Shown piece after piece: positions 43,647 to 55,148 of a stretch of DNA of 64,000 nt (its first letter is position 1; the number at the start of each line of letters is the position of its first letter). The position numbers were made by a program, and so were the translations under genes. The notes below the pieces were generated by a model. It did no database searches, was not told the origin of the DNA, and saw only the letters and a program-made list of their open reading frames with translations. The DNA comes from Commensalibacter melissae (GTDB lineage: Bacteria > Pseudomonadota > Alphaproteobacteria > Acetobacterales > Acetobacteraceae). The stretch spans positions 758,501 to 822,500 of the forward strand of contig NZ_CP033087.1 of NCBI RefSeq assembly GCF_003691365.1, written 5' to 3'.

Positions 43647-45851
43647 ATGGTTGAATTAAAGGTCAATAATCATTGTCATCTGCAAAATGATTTGAATGAA
43701 ATCAAATTCCAAGACTTAACAGCTGACAAATTTGAATTTGCTGCCCTTCCTCCAGAATCTCCTATTGAAATGCCTGTGCAAAATTTATTTTCAAGGCCAA
43801 ATATTTATAATCGTTCTAAAAGAATGAAAACTGAACCAAAGACAATTTTCTTTAGAAGATTGTTTGTTTTTTTATTATCTTTTTTATTAACGGCGTACGC
43901 CTCCTACGAAATGAATCTAGTGTTTAACAGCACAGGCATGAATTCCCTTGGCGTTATTATTCTGATTATTTTTACAGTATTGTTTTTATGGATTGCCTTT
44001 TCTTTTGTTTCATCACTTGGAGGATTTTTTGAGCAATTGAAACAAAAGGGAGGTCTTTCGCTAAATATCGATCCCAAAGCACAAATTCCTAATTTGCGTA
44101 ATAAGACAGCAGTGCTAATGCCTACCTACAACGAGGATCCACATCGTGTTTTGGCTGGTTTGAAAGCAATCTTTAACAGTCTTCAAGCGACTGGTCAGGG
44201 TGATCACTTTGATTATTTCATTTTATCGGACACTACCGATCCGGATGTATGGGTTGAGGAAGAGGCAACTTATTTACGCCTGATTGAAGAAACAAAGGGT
44301 CTAAATAAGATTTTTTATCGACGTCGTTTTGAAAATACCGATCGTAAGGCTGGAAATTTGGGGGAATGGGTTCGACGTTTTGGTGGGGCCTATGAACATA
44401 TGTTGACTCTTGATGCGGATAGCCTGATGGAAGGGGACACGATAGTAAGAATCTGTGCAGCCATGGAAGAAAACCCAGAAGTTGGATTGATTCAAACTTT
44501 ACCGGTTATTGTCAATGGCACAACGTTGTTTGCGCGTTTGCAACAATTTGCCGGACGGGTTTATGGTCCTACTATCGCTTATGGTTTAGCATGGTGGCAC
44601 GGGTCAGAAAGTAATTATTGGGGACATAATGCGATCATACGGATCAAGGCTTTTGCCGAGCAGGCTGGATTGCCCCATCTTCCAGCAGTGAGAAAACCTT
44701 TTGGTGGCATGATCATGAGTCATGATTTTGTTGAGGCGGCTTTGATGAGAAGGGGGAGATGGGCCATTCATATGGTTCCTGCATTACAGGGTTCCTATGA
44801 GGAAAGTCCGCCTTCCTTGACTGATATTGCTATCCGTGATCGTCGTTGGTGTCAGGGGAATTTGCAACATGCCATGATAATTCCAACAAAAAAGTTGAGC
44901 TGGATAAGTCGTATACATATGATAACAGGTATTGGAGCGTATGTAATGTCACCATTGTGGCTGTTATTTTTGCTTGCGGGTATTCTGGTATCACTACAGG
45001 CTTTATTCATGAAACCGGAATATTTCAGTACAACGGATCGCGTATTATTTCCTCACTGGCCCCAGGTTGATCCAGTTCAGGCTGAATATGTTTTTATTTT
45101 AACCATGCTTGTTTTGTTGGCCCCTAAATTTTTAGCGTGGATTGCCCTTTTGGCCAATCCTTTTTTAAGAAAAGGATGCGGTGGAGAAATCAAGGCTTTG
45201 TTCTCCATTGTTATTGAAACGCTTGTTGGTGGATTGATTGCACCTGTTGCGATGTTGATTCAAACCGCGGCGGTAGCGTCAATATTGTTGGGATATGATT
45301 CAGGATGGAATGCCCAACGTAGAGATGTCGGTTATATTCCCTTAAAAGATGTTATCCGGGATTATTGGCCACATACAGTTATTGGTATTTTAATGGGTGC
45401 AGCTGCCTGGGCAGTTTCCTTTTCTTTATTTTTATGGATGACACCTGTATTGCTGGGATTATTATTGGCAATTCCTCTAGTATGGGTGACTTCAAGTCAG
45501 AAAATCGGAATTTTATGTCGCAAATCGGGTTTGCTAATAATTCCTGAAGAAATTAATCCGCCAAATATTTTGCGACTTGATAAAAAAGAAAAAGAAAAAA
45601 TTGCAAATTTGGAAATTAAAAATGCCTTTCACAATTTAGATAACAGTAAGCTAATTCAATTTCATTTGGCTCAGCTCCCTCAGGAACGGAATAAAGGGGA
45701 AGCTATTAATGCAAATGAATTGGTAAGTATTGTTAAAATTGAGGAGGCAGACAATCGTCAGCAACTTTTGGAGAATTTAACAAAAGCGGAAAAATCGGCT
45801 GTACTAGCTTGTAAAAAAGCTCTCATCAAATTTTTTAAAGTGCCATTATAA
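43647..45851 (+). CDS. opgH: glucans biosynthesis glucosyltransferase H
   Basis: 734 residues, GT2-family inner-membrane glucosyltransferase that polymerises UDP-glucose into periplasmic glucan. Catalytic motifs: Leu-Ser-Asp-Thr-Thr-Asp near 193, Asp-Ala-Asp-Ser at 256-259, and Arg-Arg-Trp-Cys-Gln-Gly-Asn at 399-405 (Q/R-x-x-R-W-type). Two helices precede the catalytic domain and about five to six follow. Normal family length is longer in E. coli (about 850) because of N-terminal regions. The gap and terminator after opgG suggest a separate promoter. Confidence 0.94.
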   Translation: MVELKVNNHCHLQNDLNEIKFQDLTADKFEFAALPPESPIEMPVQNLFSRPNIYNRSKRMKTEPKTIFFRRLFVFLLSFLLTAYASYEMNLVFNSTGMNSLGVIILIIFTVLFLWIAFSFVSSLGGFFEQLKQKGGLSLNIDPKAQIPNLRNKTAVLMPTYNEDPHRVLAGLKAIFNSLQATGQGDHFDYFILSDTTDPDVWVEEEATYLRLIEETKGLNKIFYRRRFENTDRKAGNLGEWVRRFGGAYEHMLTLDADSLMEGDTIVRICAAMEENPEVGLIQTLPVIVNGTTLFARLQQFAGRVYGPTIAYGLAWWHGSESNYWGHNAIIRIKAFAEQAGLPHLPAVRKPFGGMIMSHDFVEAALMRRGRWAIHMVPALQGSYEESPPSLTDIAIRDRRWCQGNLQHAMIIPTKKLSWISRIHMITGIGAYVMSPLWLLFLLAGILVSLQALFMKPEYFSTTDRVLFPHWPQVDPVQAEYVFILTMLVLLAPKFLAWIALLANPFLRKGCGGEIKALFSIVIETLVGGLIAPVAMLIQTAAVASILLGYDSGWNAQRRDVGYIPLKDVIRDYWPHTVIGILMGAAAWAVSFSLFLWMTPVLLGLLLAIPLVWVTSSQKIGILCRKSGLLIIPEEINPPNILRLDKKEKEKIANLEIKNAFHNLDNSKLIQFHLAQLPQERNKGEAINANELVSIVKIEEADNRQQLLENLTKAEKSAVLACKKALIKFFKVPL

Positions 45852-45886
45852 AGATTATAAAAAATGAGATAAAATCTTTAGAGATT

Positions 45887-45914
45887 GTCTTACTTCTATG
45901 CTAGGAAGTAAGAC
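45887..45914 (+). terminator. hairpin downstream of opgH
   Basis: Perfect 10-bp stem (45887-45896 / 45905-45914), eight-base loop, starting 35 bases after the opgH stop. The following sequence is A/T-mixed without a clean U-run, so termination is likely but not certain. Confidence 0.55.
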
Positions 45915-46048
45915 TTAAAATAAATCATATAATTTTTTATGGTTTTTCATTTTTAAAAATTAATTCAGAATGTAATATTGTTGAATAATCAACGGTTTAG
46001 TTAAATTGATTAGATAATGATTATTATATAATATTTAATATTTGTTTT

Positions 46049-47314
46049 TCAAAAACAATAAATAGTTTTGTTTTTATCTCTATTGTTCGATAAACGCATA
46101 TTTTTTTCCAATTCAAAAATTTTTTCTGTCAGAATTTCACTGGATTGATTTGTTTTTTTTCCTTTTTTGGTTAGAATTACAAACTCTACGTTATTGGCTT
46201 TATGAGAATAACGCTGGCTGCTGACACGATAACGTTTATAAATTTTTGCAAAAATTGATACACGGCCAATTGTACAGTTTTGGCGTATCATTTCCTCCAA
46301 AGGTATAAAACCATCTGTACTATAGCTAGTCATTATCCATTGTGTAGGCAGAGTCTGAAGAAGTTTATTATAAGCATCACTTGCCTGTTTGCGAATGGTA
46401 TAAGCACTTTTTCGGTCTTTTCTCCAATCCTTACGAATTGCAGATTTATCCCGGCAGGAAATTTTGTTGGATATATTAGGCTTGTCCCACAAGGTAATAC
46501 TGTTCAGGACATGATAATTGGATCCGTATGGATGCTGGTTATAGGGTGGATCTAAATAGGCAATTGAGTAATCGGGTAAATTCATATTTTGTAATTTTTC
46601 AGCAAGAAGTTGTGCATCCATTTGAAAAATTAAATTTTCCTGATGATTGTTAAAAAATTGTATAGGATGTAGCTTTAAATCTCCCGCAATACGATAAAGG
46701 GCGGTTTTTGTTTGTCCGCCCCATCCCTTATGAAAGCCTTTGAAAACGCCACTTGTATTTGCATGATAACACGCACAATAAAGTAGTGGAGCAAGCAGGC
46801 AGGCAAATTGAATTTCGCTAAGTTTATCTTTTTGTTCCCATTCGAATATTTTTTCACGTATTGCATCAATTTTTAAACCGTTTTTTCGCATGTAAAAAAG
46901 CCGGTCTTTGGATAAATCATATTGGTCATCATTTTCAGGACATAAATGAGAGGTTACCCAATTCTGTATCGGTGGCAGATTATTTAGATACAGCAAAATA
47001 TCTTCGTAGGATTGTTCATTGAAGAATTTGGGAGAAGATTGTATCTGTATTGAAGCAATATTGAGGATTCGGCTATAAGGTTCCCAATCATTGGAAAATA
47101 CGCGATAGCCTATTTTTTTTGCAAGGCGGCTGACTACGCCGCTGCCTGAAAATAAATCTATAAACAATCCATTTTTTGGCGAACCTTTAGTTTTAGACAT
47201 ACCAAGATGAATTAAATCCAATAATTTTCGTTTATTCCCTATATAGGGTATAAGTTGATTAAATAAAAAGTTATCAGTTTGATAAGCTGAATGTTTTTCT
47301 TTATTCCACTGCAT
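46049..47314 (-). CDS. D12-class DNA adenine N6-methyltransferase, apparently orphan
   Basis: 421 residues. N-terminal Pro-Tyr-Ile-Gly-Asn-Lys-Arg-Lys-Leu (cofactor/target region of Dam-like enzymes), motif I Phe-Ile-Asp-Leu-Phe-Ser-Gly-Ser-Gly near 53, and catalytic motif IV Asp-Pro-Pro-Tyr near 254. Longer than Dam (about 280) with an internal target-recognition region and a Lys-rich tail. It should methylate adenine in a specific sequence. No restriction endonuclease gene is adjacent, so it is either a solitary methylase or the remnant of a restriction system. Monocistronic; 35+ AT-rich bases follow. Confidence 0.85.
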   Translation of the reverse strand: MQWNKEKHSAYQTDNFLFNQLIPYIGNKRKLLDLIHLGMSKTKGSPKNGLFIDLFSGSGVVSRLAKKIGYRVFSNDWEPYSRILNIASIQIQSSPKFFNEQSYEDILLYLNNLPPIQNWVTSHLCPENDDQYDLSKDRLFYMRKNGLKIDAIREKIFEWEQKDKLSEIQFACLLAPLLYCACYHANTSGVFKGFHKGWGGQTKTALYRIAGDLKLHPIQFFNNHQENLIFQMDAQLLAEKLQNMNLPDYSIAYLDPPYNQHPYGSNYHVLNSITLWDKPNISNKISCRDKSAIRKDWRKDRKSAYTIRKQASDAYNKLLQTLPTQWIMTSYSTDGFIPLEEMIRQNCTIGRVSIFAKIYKRYRVSSQRYSHKANNVEFVILTKKGKKTNQSSEILTEKIFELEKNMRLSNNRDKNKTIYCF

Positions 47315-47428
47315 TTAGTATATTAAACTTGTATGGTTTACTTGTCACGATCATGAAGGAAGAGAAATACAAAATTATCATAGAGTAAATTTGATCAAAA
47401 ATTTGTTTTGTATGAAAAATATTACATT

Positions 47429-48322
47429 TTATAATAACGTAAATTCATTACGCTTGTAACCCTGAGCGAATAAAGCGGATAGTAACGAGGTATGTTGAAT
47501 TTTATTTATAATTTTTTCAGCAACAATCGGTTTGGGATAAAAACCAATACCTAATCCTGCAGAACTTAACATGGGCAAATCGTTGGCACCATCGCCAATT
47601 GCCATTGTTTCATCGTTGGACAAGGAAAGTTCTTTTGTAAGGCGTTGAAGATGATTCAATTTAGCTTCTTTTCCAAGTATTGGAGGAATAACCTTTCCAT
47701 CAAGCATATTATTCTGAAAACTTAATTGATTTGCATGATTTTCATCAAATTGACAAATCTGGCTTACTTTTTCGGTAAAATAAGTGAACCCTCCGGAAAT
47801 TAAAGCTGTATGCGCATAATGGTTTTTCATTGTAGCTACAAGAATTTTTGCCCCTTCATTGAGTTTTGTTTTGTTCCAGGTTTTTTCCAAAAAATTTATA
47901 GAAACGTTTTTCAGCAGGGCGATTCTTTTTTTTAGGGCTGTTTCAAAATCAAGCTCACCATTCATGGCACGTTCGGTTATTGCAGAAATGTGATCGCCAA
48001 TTCCTGCTTCGGCAGCCAAATCATCAAGTGTTTCATTTTTCACGATAGTACTGTCCATATCAGCTATTAAAAGCCTTTTTTTTCTGTGCGTGGAACAGGT
48101 TATAAAAAAATCGGCCTCAACAATATCCAGCGATTTTTTTATATCTTGATAAAGTGTCAGAGCTTCAGTTAGATTATTAATTGAAGCTGGAGCCATAAAA
48201 TCTATCGCTTCTTCATGAGAAAGCCATTGATAATTCAGATATGAGAATTTCTGTCTAACTCGATCTATAATTGATTGATTAAGCAATGAGGGTGGTGTTA
48301 CCAAAGTAAAAATAAAGGACAT
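47429..48322 (-). CDS. serB: phosphoserine phosphatase
   Basis: 297 residues, HAD superfamily, last step of serine synthesis. Motif I Asp-Met-Asp-Ser-Thr at D88-T92, motif II Ser-Gly-Gly-Phe-Thr, and motif III Gly-Asp-Gly-Ala-Asn-Asp-Leu-Pro-Met near the end. An N-terminal ~75-residue ACT-like region is present. Divergent from miaA, an arrangement common in alphaproteobacteria. Confidence 0.95.
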   Translation of the reverse strand: MSFIFTLVTPPSLLNQSIIDRVRQKFSYLNYQWLSHEEAIDFMAPASINNLTEALTLYQDIKKSLDIVEADFFITCSTHRKKRLLIADMDSTIVKNETLDDLAAEAGIGDHISAITERAMNGELDFETALKKRIALLKNVSINFLEKTWNKTKLNEGAKILVATMKNHYAHTALISGGFTYFTEKVSQICQFDENHANQLSFQNNMLDGKVIPPILGKEAKLNHLQRLTKELSLSNDETMAIGDGANDLPMLSSAGLGIGFYPKPIVAEKIINKIQHTSLLSALFAQGYKRNEFTLL

Positions 48323-48511
48323 AAAATTATCCGTGATAAGATTGGGGCTTTAACATAATGAATTCAGATCAATTTGATTTTGGTTAACTTTTAATGATAT
48401 TTCTCATAAAAACAAGAACTTCTGAAATTTAATTATATAAAGCGGTTTTCAGGGAATTGTTTTATAACTAATTAGTGATTCAATTATTATGAATAAATCA
48501 AAACATGGATT

Positions 48512-49534
48512 ATGCTTATGGAACAGGCGGTGCTTCAATCACGGTCTTTAAATAATGAATTGCGGCAGGGAAAAAAAAATTGGGCGGTTATTGTTGCCGG
48601 TCCAACATGTTCAGGTAAATCTTTCCTCGCTTTACAGCTTGCACAAAGTTTAAATGGATCAATTATCAATGCGGATGCAATGCAATGTTATGCTGATTTA
48701 CGTATCATAACCGCTCGTCCCTCTTTTGAGGATGAAAAACGAGTTCCACATTATTTATATGGGGTGTTGCCTTGGTATAAAACGGGTAATGTTGGTTGGT
48801 GGCGACAACAGGCACTTAATCAGTTGCAGAAAATATGGGAAAATCACAAATTGCCTGTATTATGTGGTGGAACAGGCATGTATTTTCATTCCTTAATTCA
48901 TGGTATTGCCACGATACCTGAACCAGATCCGTCAATAAGGAAACAGGCACGTCAGTTAGTCAATGATGGAAAACTAGCGGATTTATATAATGAACTGGCC
49001 AAAGAAGATCCTGAATCGGTCGAGGAATTAAAATCTAATGATTCTCAAAGAATTGCTCGAGCATGGGAAGTCTGGAAATCAAGTGGGAAAGGATTGAGAT
49101 ATTGGCAAAAACATGCGCATTTACCTGGTGCAGATTGTAATTTTATTGTTATTCGCCTTGCACCTGAGCGTTCTGTTTTACGTCAAGCCGTAGCTAATCG
49201 TTTTGGATTGATGATTGATGAAGGTGCACTGGAAGAGGTTAAACTTTATGCGGAAAAAAAACCGTCTTTGTCATGTCCTTTGTCCAGAGCTCATGGAGTT
49301 CCAGAGTTTATGGCTTATCTTAATAACAGGATTTCTATTAAAGAGGCCGTTGAACAGGCTGTAAAGAATACGCAACGATACATTAAGCGTCAGGAAACAT
49401 GGTTTTCACATCGAATTTTAGCGCCAGTGCAGCAAACTTGTATTTTTAATTCAAGAATAGACAAAAATACGCAATATTTGCAAAGAATTATTAAAAAATC
49501 TGAACTTTTTATTAATAGTTTTATTGACGAATAA
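48512..49534 (+). CDS. miaA: tRNA dimethylallyltransferase
   Basis: 340 residues. Transfers a dimethylallyl group to A37 of tRNAs reading UNN codons. P-loop Gly-Pro-Thr-Cys-Ser-Gly-Lys-Ser at 30-37, then Asn-Ala-Asp-Ala-Met-Gln-Cys-Tyr (substrate motif, Ser-Gln variant), and Gly-Gly-Thr-Gly-Met-Tyr. Met3 is an alternative start. Confidence 0.95.
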   Translation: MLMEQAVLQSRSLNNELRQGKKNWAVIVAGPTCSGKSFLALQLAQSLNGSIINADAMQCYADLRIITARPSFEDEKRVPHYLYGVLPWYKTGNVGWWRQQALNQLQKIWENHKLPVLCGGTGMYFHSLIHGIATIPEPDPSIRKQARQLVNDGKLADLYNELAKEDPESVEELKSNDSQRIARAWEVWKSSGKGLRYWQKHAHLPGADCNFIVIRLAPERSVLRQAVANRFGLMIDEGALEEVKLYAEKKPSLSCPLSRAHGVPEFMAYLNNRISIKEAVEQAVKNTQRYIKRQETWFSHRILAPVQQTCIFNSRIDKNTQYLQRIIKKSELFINSFIDE

Positions 49535-49646
49535 TCATTTATTGATTAGGGTAATTTCAATAATAATTTATAAGATAAGATTAAACTGCAAATCATTTTA
49601 TTTGGTTTAAATTTATAATTCTATTAATACCAAGGATTAATTGAAA

Positions 49647-51425
49647 ATGACAGAGGCTATGCAAAAGAACGGTAATAATGCTCTTAAAGAAAAAAAAAAT
49701 TATGATATGACTGGAGCAGAAGTTCTTTTACAGGTACTCGTTGATCAGGGTGTGGATATTATTTTTGGATATCCGGGTGGGGCTGTTCTGCCCATTTATG
49801 ATGTTTTATTCAAGCAAAAGAAAATTCGCCATATTCTAACACGCCATGAACAGGCTGCCGTGCATGCCGCTGAAGCCTATGCCCGTTCAACGGGAAAGGT
49901 AGGTGTTGTTTTGGTTACCAGTGGACCGGGCGCAACCAATACCGTTACTGGGTTGGTGGATGCCTTAATGGACTCCGTTCCCATTGTTTGTATCAGTGGA
50001 CAGGTCTTCAGAAGTTTGATTGGTAATGACGCTTTTCAAGAAGCGGACACGGTTGGGATTACTAGGGCCGCGACTAAATTTAATTATCTGGTTAAGGACA
50101 CGGAAAAATTGGCTCAGAAATTGCATGAGGCATTTTATATAGCCAAAACAGGTAGGCCCGGACCTGTTCTTGTCGATATTCCTAAAGATATCACTTTAGA
50201 AAAAGCACCCTATATTAAGAAAAACAAAGTCGAACCTTATCCATCTTATAGACCGGTTACTGAACCCGATGAAAATCAGGTTGTAAAAGCGGTAGATGCA
50301 ATGAAAAAGGCAAAGCGTCCCTTATTCTATATAGGAGGTGGGGTTATTAATGCTGGAAAAAAAGCATGTGAATCGTTAAAGAAATTGGTTAACTTAACCG
50401 ATTTTCCGTGTACTGCTACGTTAATGGGTCTTGGTGCATTTCCCGGTTCAGACAAGCATTTTCTCGGCATGTTAGGAATGCATGGAACTTATGAAGCAAA
50501 TATGGCCACCCATGATTGTGATGTCTTGATTGCTTTGGGTGCGCGATTTGATGACCGTGTTACAGGCAGTGTAAAACATTTCTCACCGAATTCCATTAAA
50601 ATACATGCTGATATTGACCCTTCTCAAATTAACAAGATTGTAATTGTTGACATACCTATTGTCGGGGACGTGGCCAAAACGATCGAATTGATGATCAAGC
50701 TATGGGACAAAAGGGAAGATCAGAAAAAAGATTTGAAAAACTGGTGGAAACAAATTGAAGCATGGCAGTCAATAGAGTGCCTGAAATATGATCAGGATAA
50801 ATCAAAGGGCAGTATTGTAAAGCCCCAGCATGCCATTCGTTCGCTTTACAAAGCGGTTAAAAAAAGAAAAAAAGAGGCATATGTAACAACAGAAGTCGGT
50901 CAGCACCAAATGTGGGCAGCTCAATATTATGTTTTTGATCAGCCTAATCATTTCATGACATCTGGTGGATTGGGAACCATGGGGTATGGATTACCGGCTT
51001 CTGTAGGAACACAAATTGCGCATCCCGAGGATCTTGTTATAGATATTGCAGGCGAGGCCTCTACCATGATGAACATTCAGGAACTGGCCACAATCAAACA
51101 ATATCGTCTGCCAGTGAAGATTTTTATCTTGAATAACCATTATATGGGTATGGTGCGACAGTGGCAGGAATTGGTTCATGGTGGACGCTATTCTGAAAGT
51201 TACAGTGAAAGTCTGCCTGATTTCGTCAAATTGGCGGAAAGTTTTGGCATTAAGGGATTGAGAATAGAAACGATTGATGACCTGGATAATGTCATTGATG
51301 AAATGCTTGATGAGCCGGGACCAGTGTTGGTTGATGTTAGTGTTCAGCAAGAGGAAAATTGTTTTCCAATGATTCCAGCGGGTGCACCCCACAATCAGAT
51401 GATATTGGGACCAAATAAAAAATAA
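49647..51425 (+). CDS. ilvB: acetolactate synthase, large subunit
   Basis: 592 residues from the ATG at 49647, preferred over an in-frame TTG at 49641 because the AAGGA site at 49632 is at the better distance. Thiamine-diphosphate enzyme that condenses pyruvate into acetolactate for valine, leucine and isoleucine. The activating Glu lies in Thr-Arg-His-Glu-Gln. The cofactor motif reads Gly-Glu-Ala-Ser rather than Gly-Asp-Gly-Ser, a variant usual in alphaproteobacterial IlvB. First gene of ilvBNC. Confidence 0.96.
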   Translation: MTEAMQKNGNNALKEKKNYDMTGAEVLLQVLVDQGVDIIFGYPGGAVLPIYDVLFKQKKIRHILTRHEQAAVHAAEAYARSTGKVGVVLVTSGPGATNTVTGLVDALMDSVPIVCISGQVFRSLIGNDAFQEADTVGITRAATKFNYLVKDTEKLAQKLHEAFYIAKTGRPGPVLVDIPKDITLEKAPYIKKNKVEPYPSYRPVTEPDENQVVKAVDAMKKAKRPLFYIGGGVINAGKKACESLKKLVNLTDFPCTATLMGLGAFPGSDKHFLGMLGMHGTYEANMATHDCDVLIALGARFDDRVTGSVKHFSPNSIKIHADIDPSQINKIVIVDIPIVGDVAKTIELMIKLWDKREDQKKDLKNWWKQIEAWQSIECLKYDQDKSKGSIVKPQHAIRSLYKAVKKRKKEAYVTTEVGQHQMWAAQYYVFDQPNHFMTSGGLGTMGYGLPASVGTQIAHPEDLVIDIAGEASTMMNIQELATIKQYRLPVKIFILNNHYMGMVRQWQELVHGGRYSESYSESLPDFVKLAESFGIKGLRIETIDDLDNVIDEMLDEPGPVLVDVSVQQEENCFPMIPAGAPHNQMILGPNKK

Positions 51426-51466
51426 GGCTTGGCATTTTTTATTTTATTTTAATGTTGGGAATAAAA

Positions 51467-52021
51467 ATGGGCAATCAACGTAATAATGTATCGTTATCGG
51501 AAGTCATCGAAGATAAATATAATTTTGTTAAAGCTGTTTTTTCTTTGATTGTTGAAAATGAAAGTGGTGTTCTGTCCCGTGTTATAGGTCTGTTGTCGGG
51601 ACGCGGGTATAATATTGAAAGTCTTACTGTCGCGCCTGTAAATAAGGATGAAAAGAAATCCAGAATCAATATTCTGACTTCTGGCACTCCCATGGTGATT
51701 GATCAAATCAAAGAGCAGTTAAGTAGGCAGGTTCCTGTCTATCATGTTGTTAATTTATGTGAACAGAGTTCATATGTTGCACGCGAATTAGCATTAATTA
51801 AGGTTGTTTCCAAAGGAAATGAAAGAACAGAAGCGTTAAATTTGGCTGGTGCATTCCGGGCACAGGTTGTTGATGCAAGTACTGATTCCCTTGTGTTTGA
51901 ACTGACTGGTAAAACTGAAAAAATAAATGCTTTTGTGGATTTATTACGTCCATTGGGTTTGGTAGAATTGTCCAGAACAGGTATTGCCGCCATTGGACGT
52001 GGTTGTCATACAATTTATTAA
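51467..52021 (+). CDS. ilvN: acetolactate synthase, small regulatory subunit
   Basis: 184 residues from the ATG at 51467, preceded by GGGA; an in-frame ATG at 51452 would add five residues. N-terminal ACT domain (Asn-Glu-Ser-Gly-Val-Leu-Ser-Arg and Gly-Tyr-Asn-Ile-Glu-Ser-Leu) that mediates valine feedback, then the usual C-terminal domain. Binds and activates IlvB. Between ilvB and ilvC. Confidence 0.95.
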   Translation: MGNQRNNVSLSEVIEDKYNFVKAVFSLIVENESGVLSRVIGLLSGRGYNIESLTVAPVNKDEKKSRINILTSGTPMVIDQIKEQLSRQVPVYHVVNLCEQSSYVARELALIKVVSKGNERTEALNLAGAFRAQVVDASTDSLVFELTGKTEKINAFVDLLRPLGLVELSRTGIAAIGRGCHTIY

Positions 52022-52026
52022 ATTGA

Positions 52027-53067
<1,041 letters not shown>

Positions 53068-53094
53068 TTTTTTAATTTTTTTCGTTTTAAAAAG

Positions 53095-53128
53095 AGCTAT
53101 GACTTAATAAAAAATCATAGCTTTTTTT
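53095..53128 (+). terminator. ilvC terminator
   Basis: 8-bp stem (53095-53102 / 53115-53122), AT-rich loop, then a seven-base T-run. An A-run on the left side may let it also serve the convergent repeat-protein gene. Confidence 0.8.
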
Positions 53129-53145
53129 GTGCAAAAAATAGAAAA

Positions 53146-54894
53146 TTACCAGCTTATTGAACGATCCAGCTGTTTGTTCAAGGCATTAGTTTTATCAAGG
53201 ATATTAGCAATAAATTGATCTTTTTCACTCGCTTTGAAATAATTGAAAATATCCTGTATTGTATTGAGTGCTGTATATCCCCGGTTATTTTTAAACAACT
53301 TTTCAGCATGGTCATACATACCCTGCGCAATTAGTCGTTTGATATTGATATTTTGATCGTCAATATAAAAATTAATCAGTTGATCATATGTTTGTTTAAT
53401 TTCAATACCTTTATGTAACATAATTTGAAGCTTTGCTTTTTTTAAAATTGCATCGGCACCATTATAGCGGGTTTTTGGATTATTTTTATGATGGGCAACA
53501 GCGATAAATTCTGTATAAGTTGTAAGAGCCTGATCATATTGCTGTAAGTTGATTTGAAGTTCAGCCTTGGTTAGATAAGCATTGCTGATTTCATAATATA
53601 ATTTTTCGTCTTGAGTATCCTTATAAAGTTTTATTACGTCGGTTAAATATTGCAAGGCGAATTTGCTCTGTTTCTGTTTTTCCAAAATAATGCTTTTATT
53701 GATATATGCCTTGATAATTATGTCATTCAAGTCATATTGTTCTGAATCATGAACTGATTTATATTTGTTCAAGATCTGATCGTAGACAGAAGAGGCCTGG
53801 TTCAAGCGGTTAAGATCAGTGAGGATATTGGCTTTGGTAAGCAGTGCCATAGCAACGATCTTCCTGATTTTAGGGTTGGTAAATTGTGAAAAATCATCAT
53901 GAATTTGGTTGCATAGAACCAACGCTGTATCTGTATCATGTTTACTGTTTAAAATCTGCGTTTTACCTAACAGGGCAATGGATTTGTAATATGGTAAATC
54001 TTCATCTTTGTTTGTAGAGGCATTGATTTTTGCCAGAATTTCATCATAGGTTTTTAATGCGGCGTTTTGTGGATCATTGCCAAATAAATCTTTTTGATTT
54101 TCAGGAATGTGAACTACGCGATGAAGTATTTCGGCTCGATATAACAAATTTTGCAAAAGAAATTTTTTGATCTGAGGATTGGGATCATCATGATATAACC
54201 GAATAAATGCATTGCTGTTATAAAGTGCTATTCCCCATTCTTTACGGTCAAGACGGTTTTTGGTTCTGGCCATAATGGATCGGGCAGTGATTAACCGAAG
54301 GGTTGGATCTTTGTCTTTGACAAATTTTTCTACAATTGATGAATGGATGTTGAGGGCTGTATCATGATGCCCAGTTTCGTTCAGAATTACAGTTTCATTA
54401 TACATAACCTGAGCAATCATGCGCTTAATATCAATTTTCTGATCAGATCCATATGTGGAAACCAAATATGAAAAGGCTAGCATGGCTTCATCATATTGTT
54501 TTTGTTGAAGTAAGAGGTTACCTTGGTTAAACCGCGCTTTTGCTACATCATACCGTATTTTTTTATTGTTGCTGCCCATGTAGAGGTTGCTGAGTTGTTC
54601 ATAGGTAATGATGGCTCCTTCAATATCATGAAGATTGGTAAGGATTTCGGCTTTTTTTAATAAACCCTTGGCTACAATTTTCTGAATTGTCTTATTGTGA
54701 CGATTACCGTAATATTCTGACAGAAAACTAAAGTCCCCCATAGCCTGTAATGGTTTGTTATTTTTCAGATATAAATATCCAGATTGCAAGGCTGTATCTG
54801 CGTGATTTTCGCTTTGCACTTCATAGCGATAATATATTCCAATACCAACACAGGTTAAGAAAATGAAAGCATATAAAATTATTTTTTTACGCAT
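53146..54894 (-). CDS. membrane-anchored TPR-like repeat protein
   Basis: 582 residues. One N-terminal membrane helix (about 3-24), then an almost entirely helical region made of about ten degenerate repeats of roughly 50-58 residues, each with a pattern of Ile-Arg/Lys-x-x-Ile-Ala-x-x-Met/Leu, Ala-x-x-Leu, and Tyr-Asp-x-x-Leu/Ile. The unit is longer than the classical 34-residue TPR because helix pairs are joined by loops rich in Asp and Asn. Predicted periplasmic scaffold or binding protein; no enzyme motif. Monocistronic, convergent with ilvC. Function unknown. Confidence 0.7.
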   Translation of the reverse strand: MRKKIILYAFIFLTCVGIGIYYRYEVQSENHADTALQSGYLYLKNNKPLQAMGDFSFLSEYYGNRHNKTIQKIVAKGLLKKAEILTNLHDIEGAIITYEQLSNLYMGSNNKKIRYDVAKARFNQGNLLLQQKQYDEAMLAFSYLVSTYGSDQKIDIKRMIAQVMYNETVILNETGHHDTALNIHSSIVEKFVKDKDPTLRLITARSIMARTKNRLDRKEWGIALYNSNAFIRLYHDDPNPQIKKFLLQNLLYRAEILHRVVHIPENQKDLFGNDPQNAALKTYDEILAKINASTNKDEDLPYYKSIALLGKTQILNSKHDTDTALVLCNQIHDDFSQFTNPKIRKIVAMALLTKANILTDLNRLNQASSVYDQILNKYKSVHDSEQYDLNDIIIKAYINKSIILEKQKQSKFALQYLTDVIKLYKDTQDEKLYYEISNAYLTKAELQINLQQYDQALTTYTEFIAVAHHKNNPKTRYNGADAILKKAKLQIMLHKGIEIKQTYDQLINFYIDDQNINIKRLIAQGMYDHAEKLFKNNRGYTALNTIQDIFNYFKASEKDQFIANILDKTNALNKQLDRSISW

Positions 54895-55148
54895 GAATAT
54901 TACTTTACCCTTAATTTAAAATATTTGGGGATAATCCTGACTATTTTATCGTTTTTTTTGAATAATTACACTTTAATTTAAAAATAAAATATTTTTCACT
55001 CGACAATGAAAATTCTATTTTCTGTTAGGATTATAAATTTAGGATTAACAATTATACCATAATTGTAATCTATTTATAAGATGAATAGCCAGAAATTCAT
55101 AACATATTGTGTTTAATTATATATTATTTAATTTTCAGAAAAGAACAT

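Noticed and set aside
49641-51425. Gly-Glu-Ala-Ser in IlvB in place of Gly-Asp-Gly-Ser as a sign of lost cofactor binding
   Set aside because: This variant is common in alphaproteobacterial acetolactate synthases and the protein is otherwise complete, within an ilvBNC operon.
53068-53094. Attenuator or riboswitch for branched-chain genes near ilvC
   Set aside because: The hairpin is downstream of ilvC and is a plain terminator; no leader peptide rich in Ile/Val/Leu was seen upstream of ilvB.
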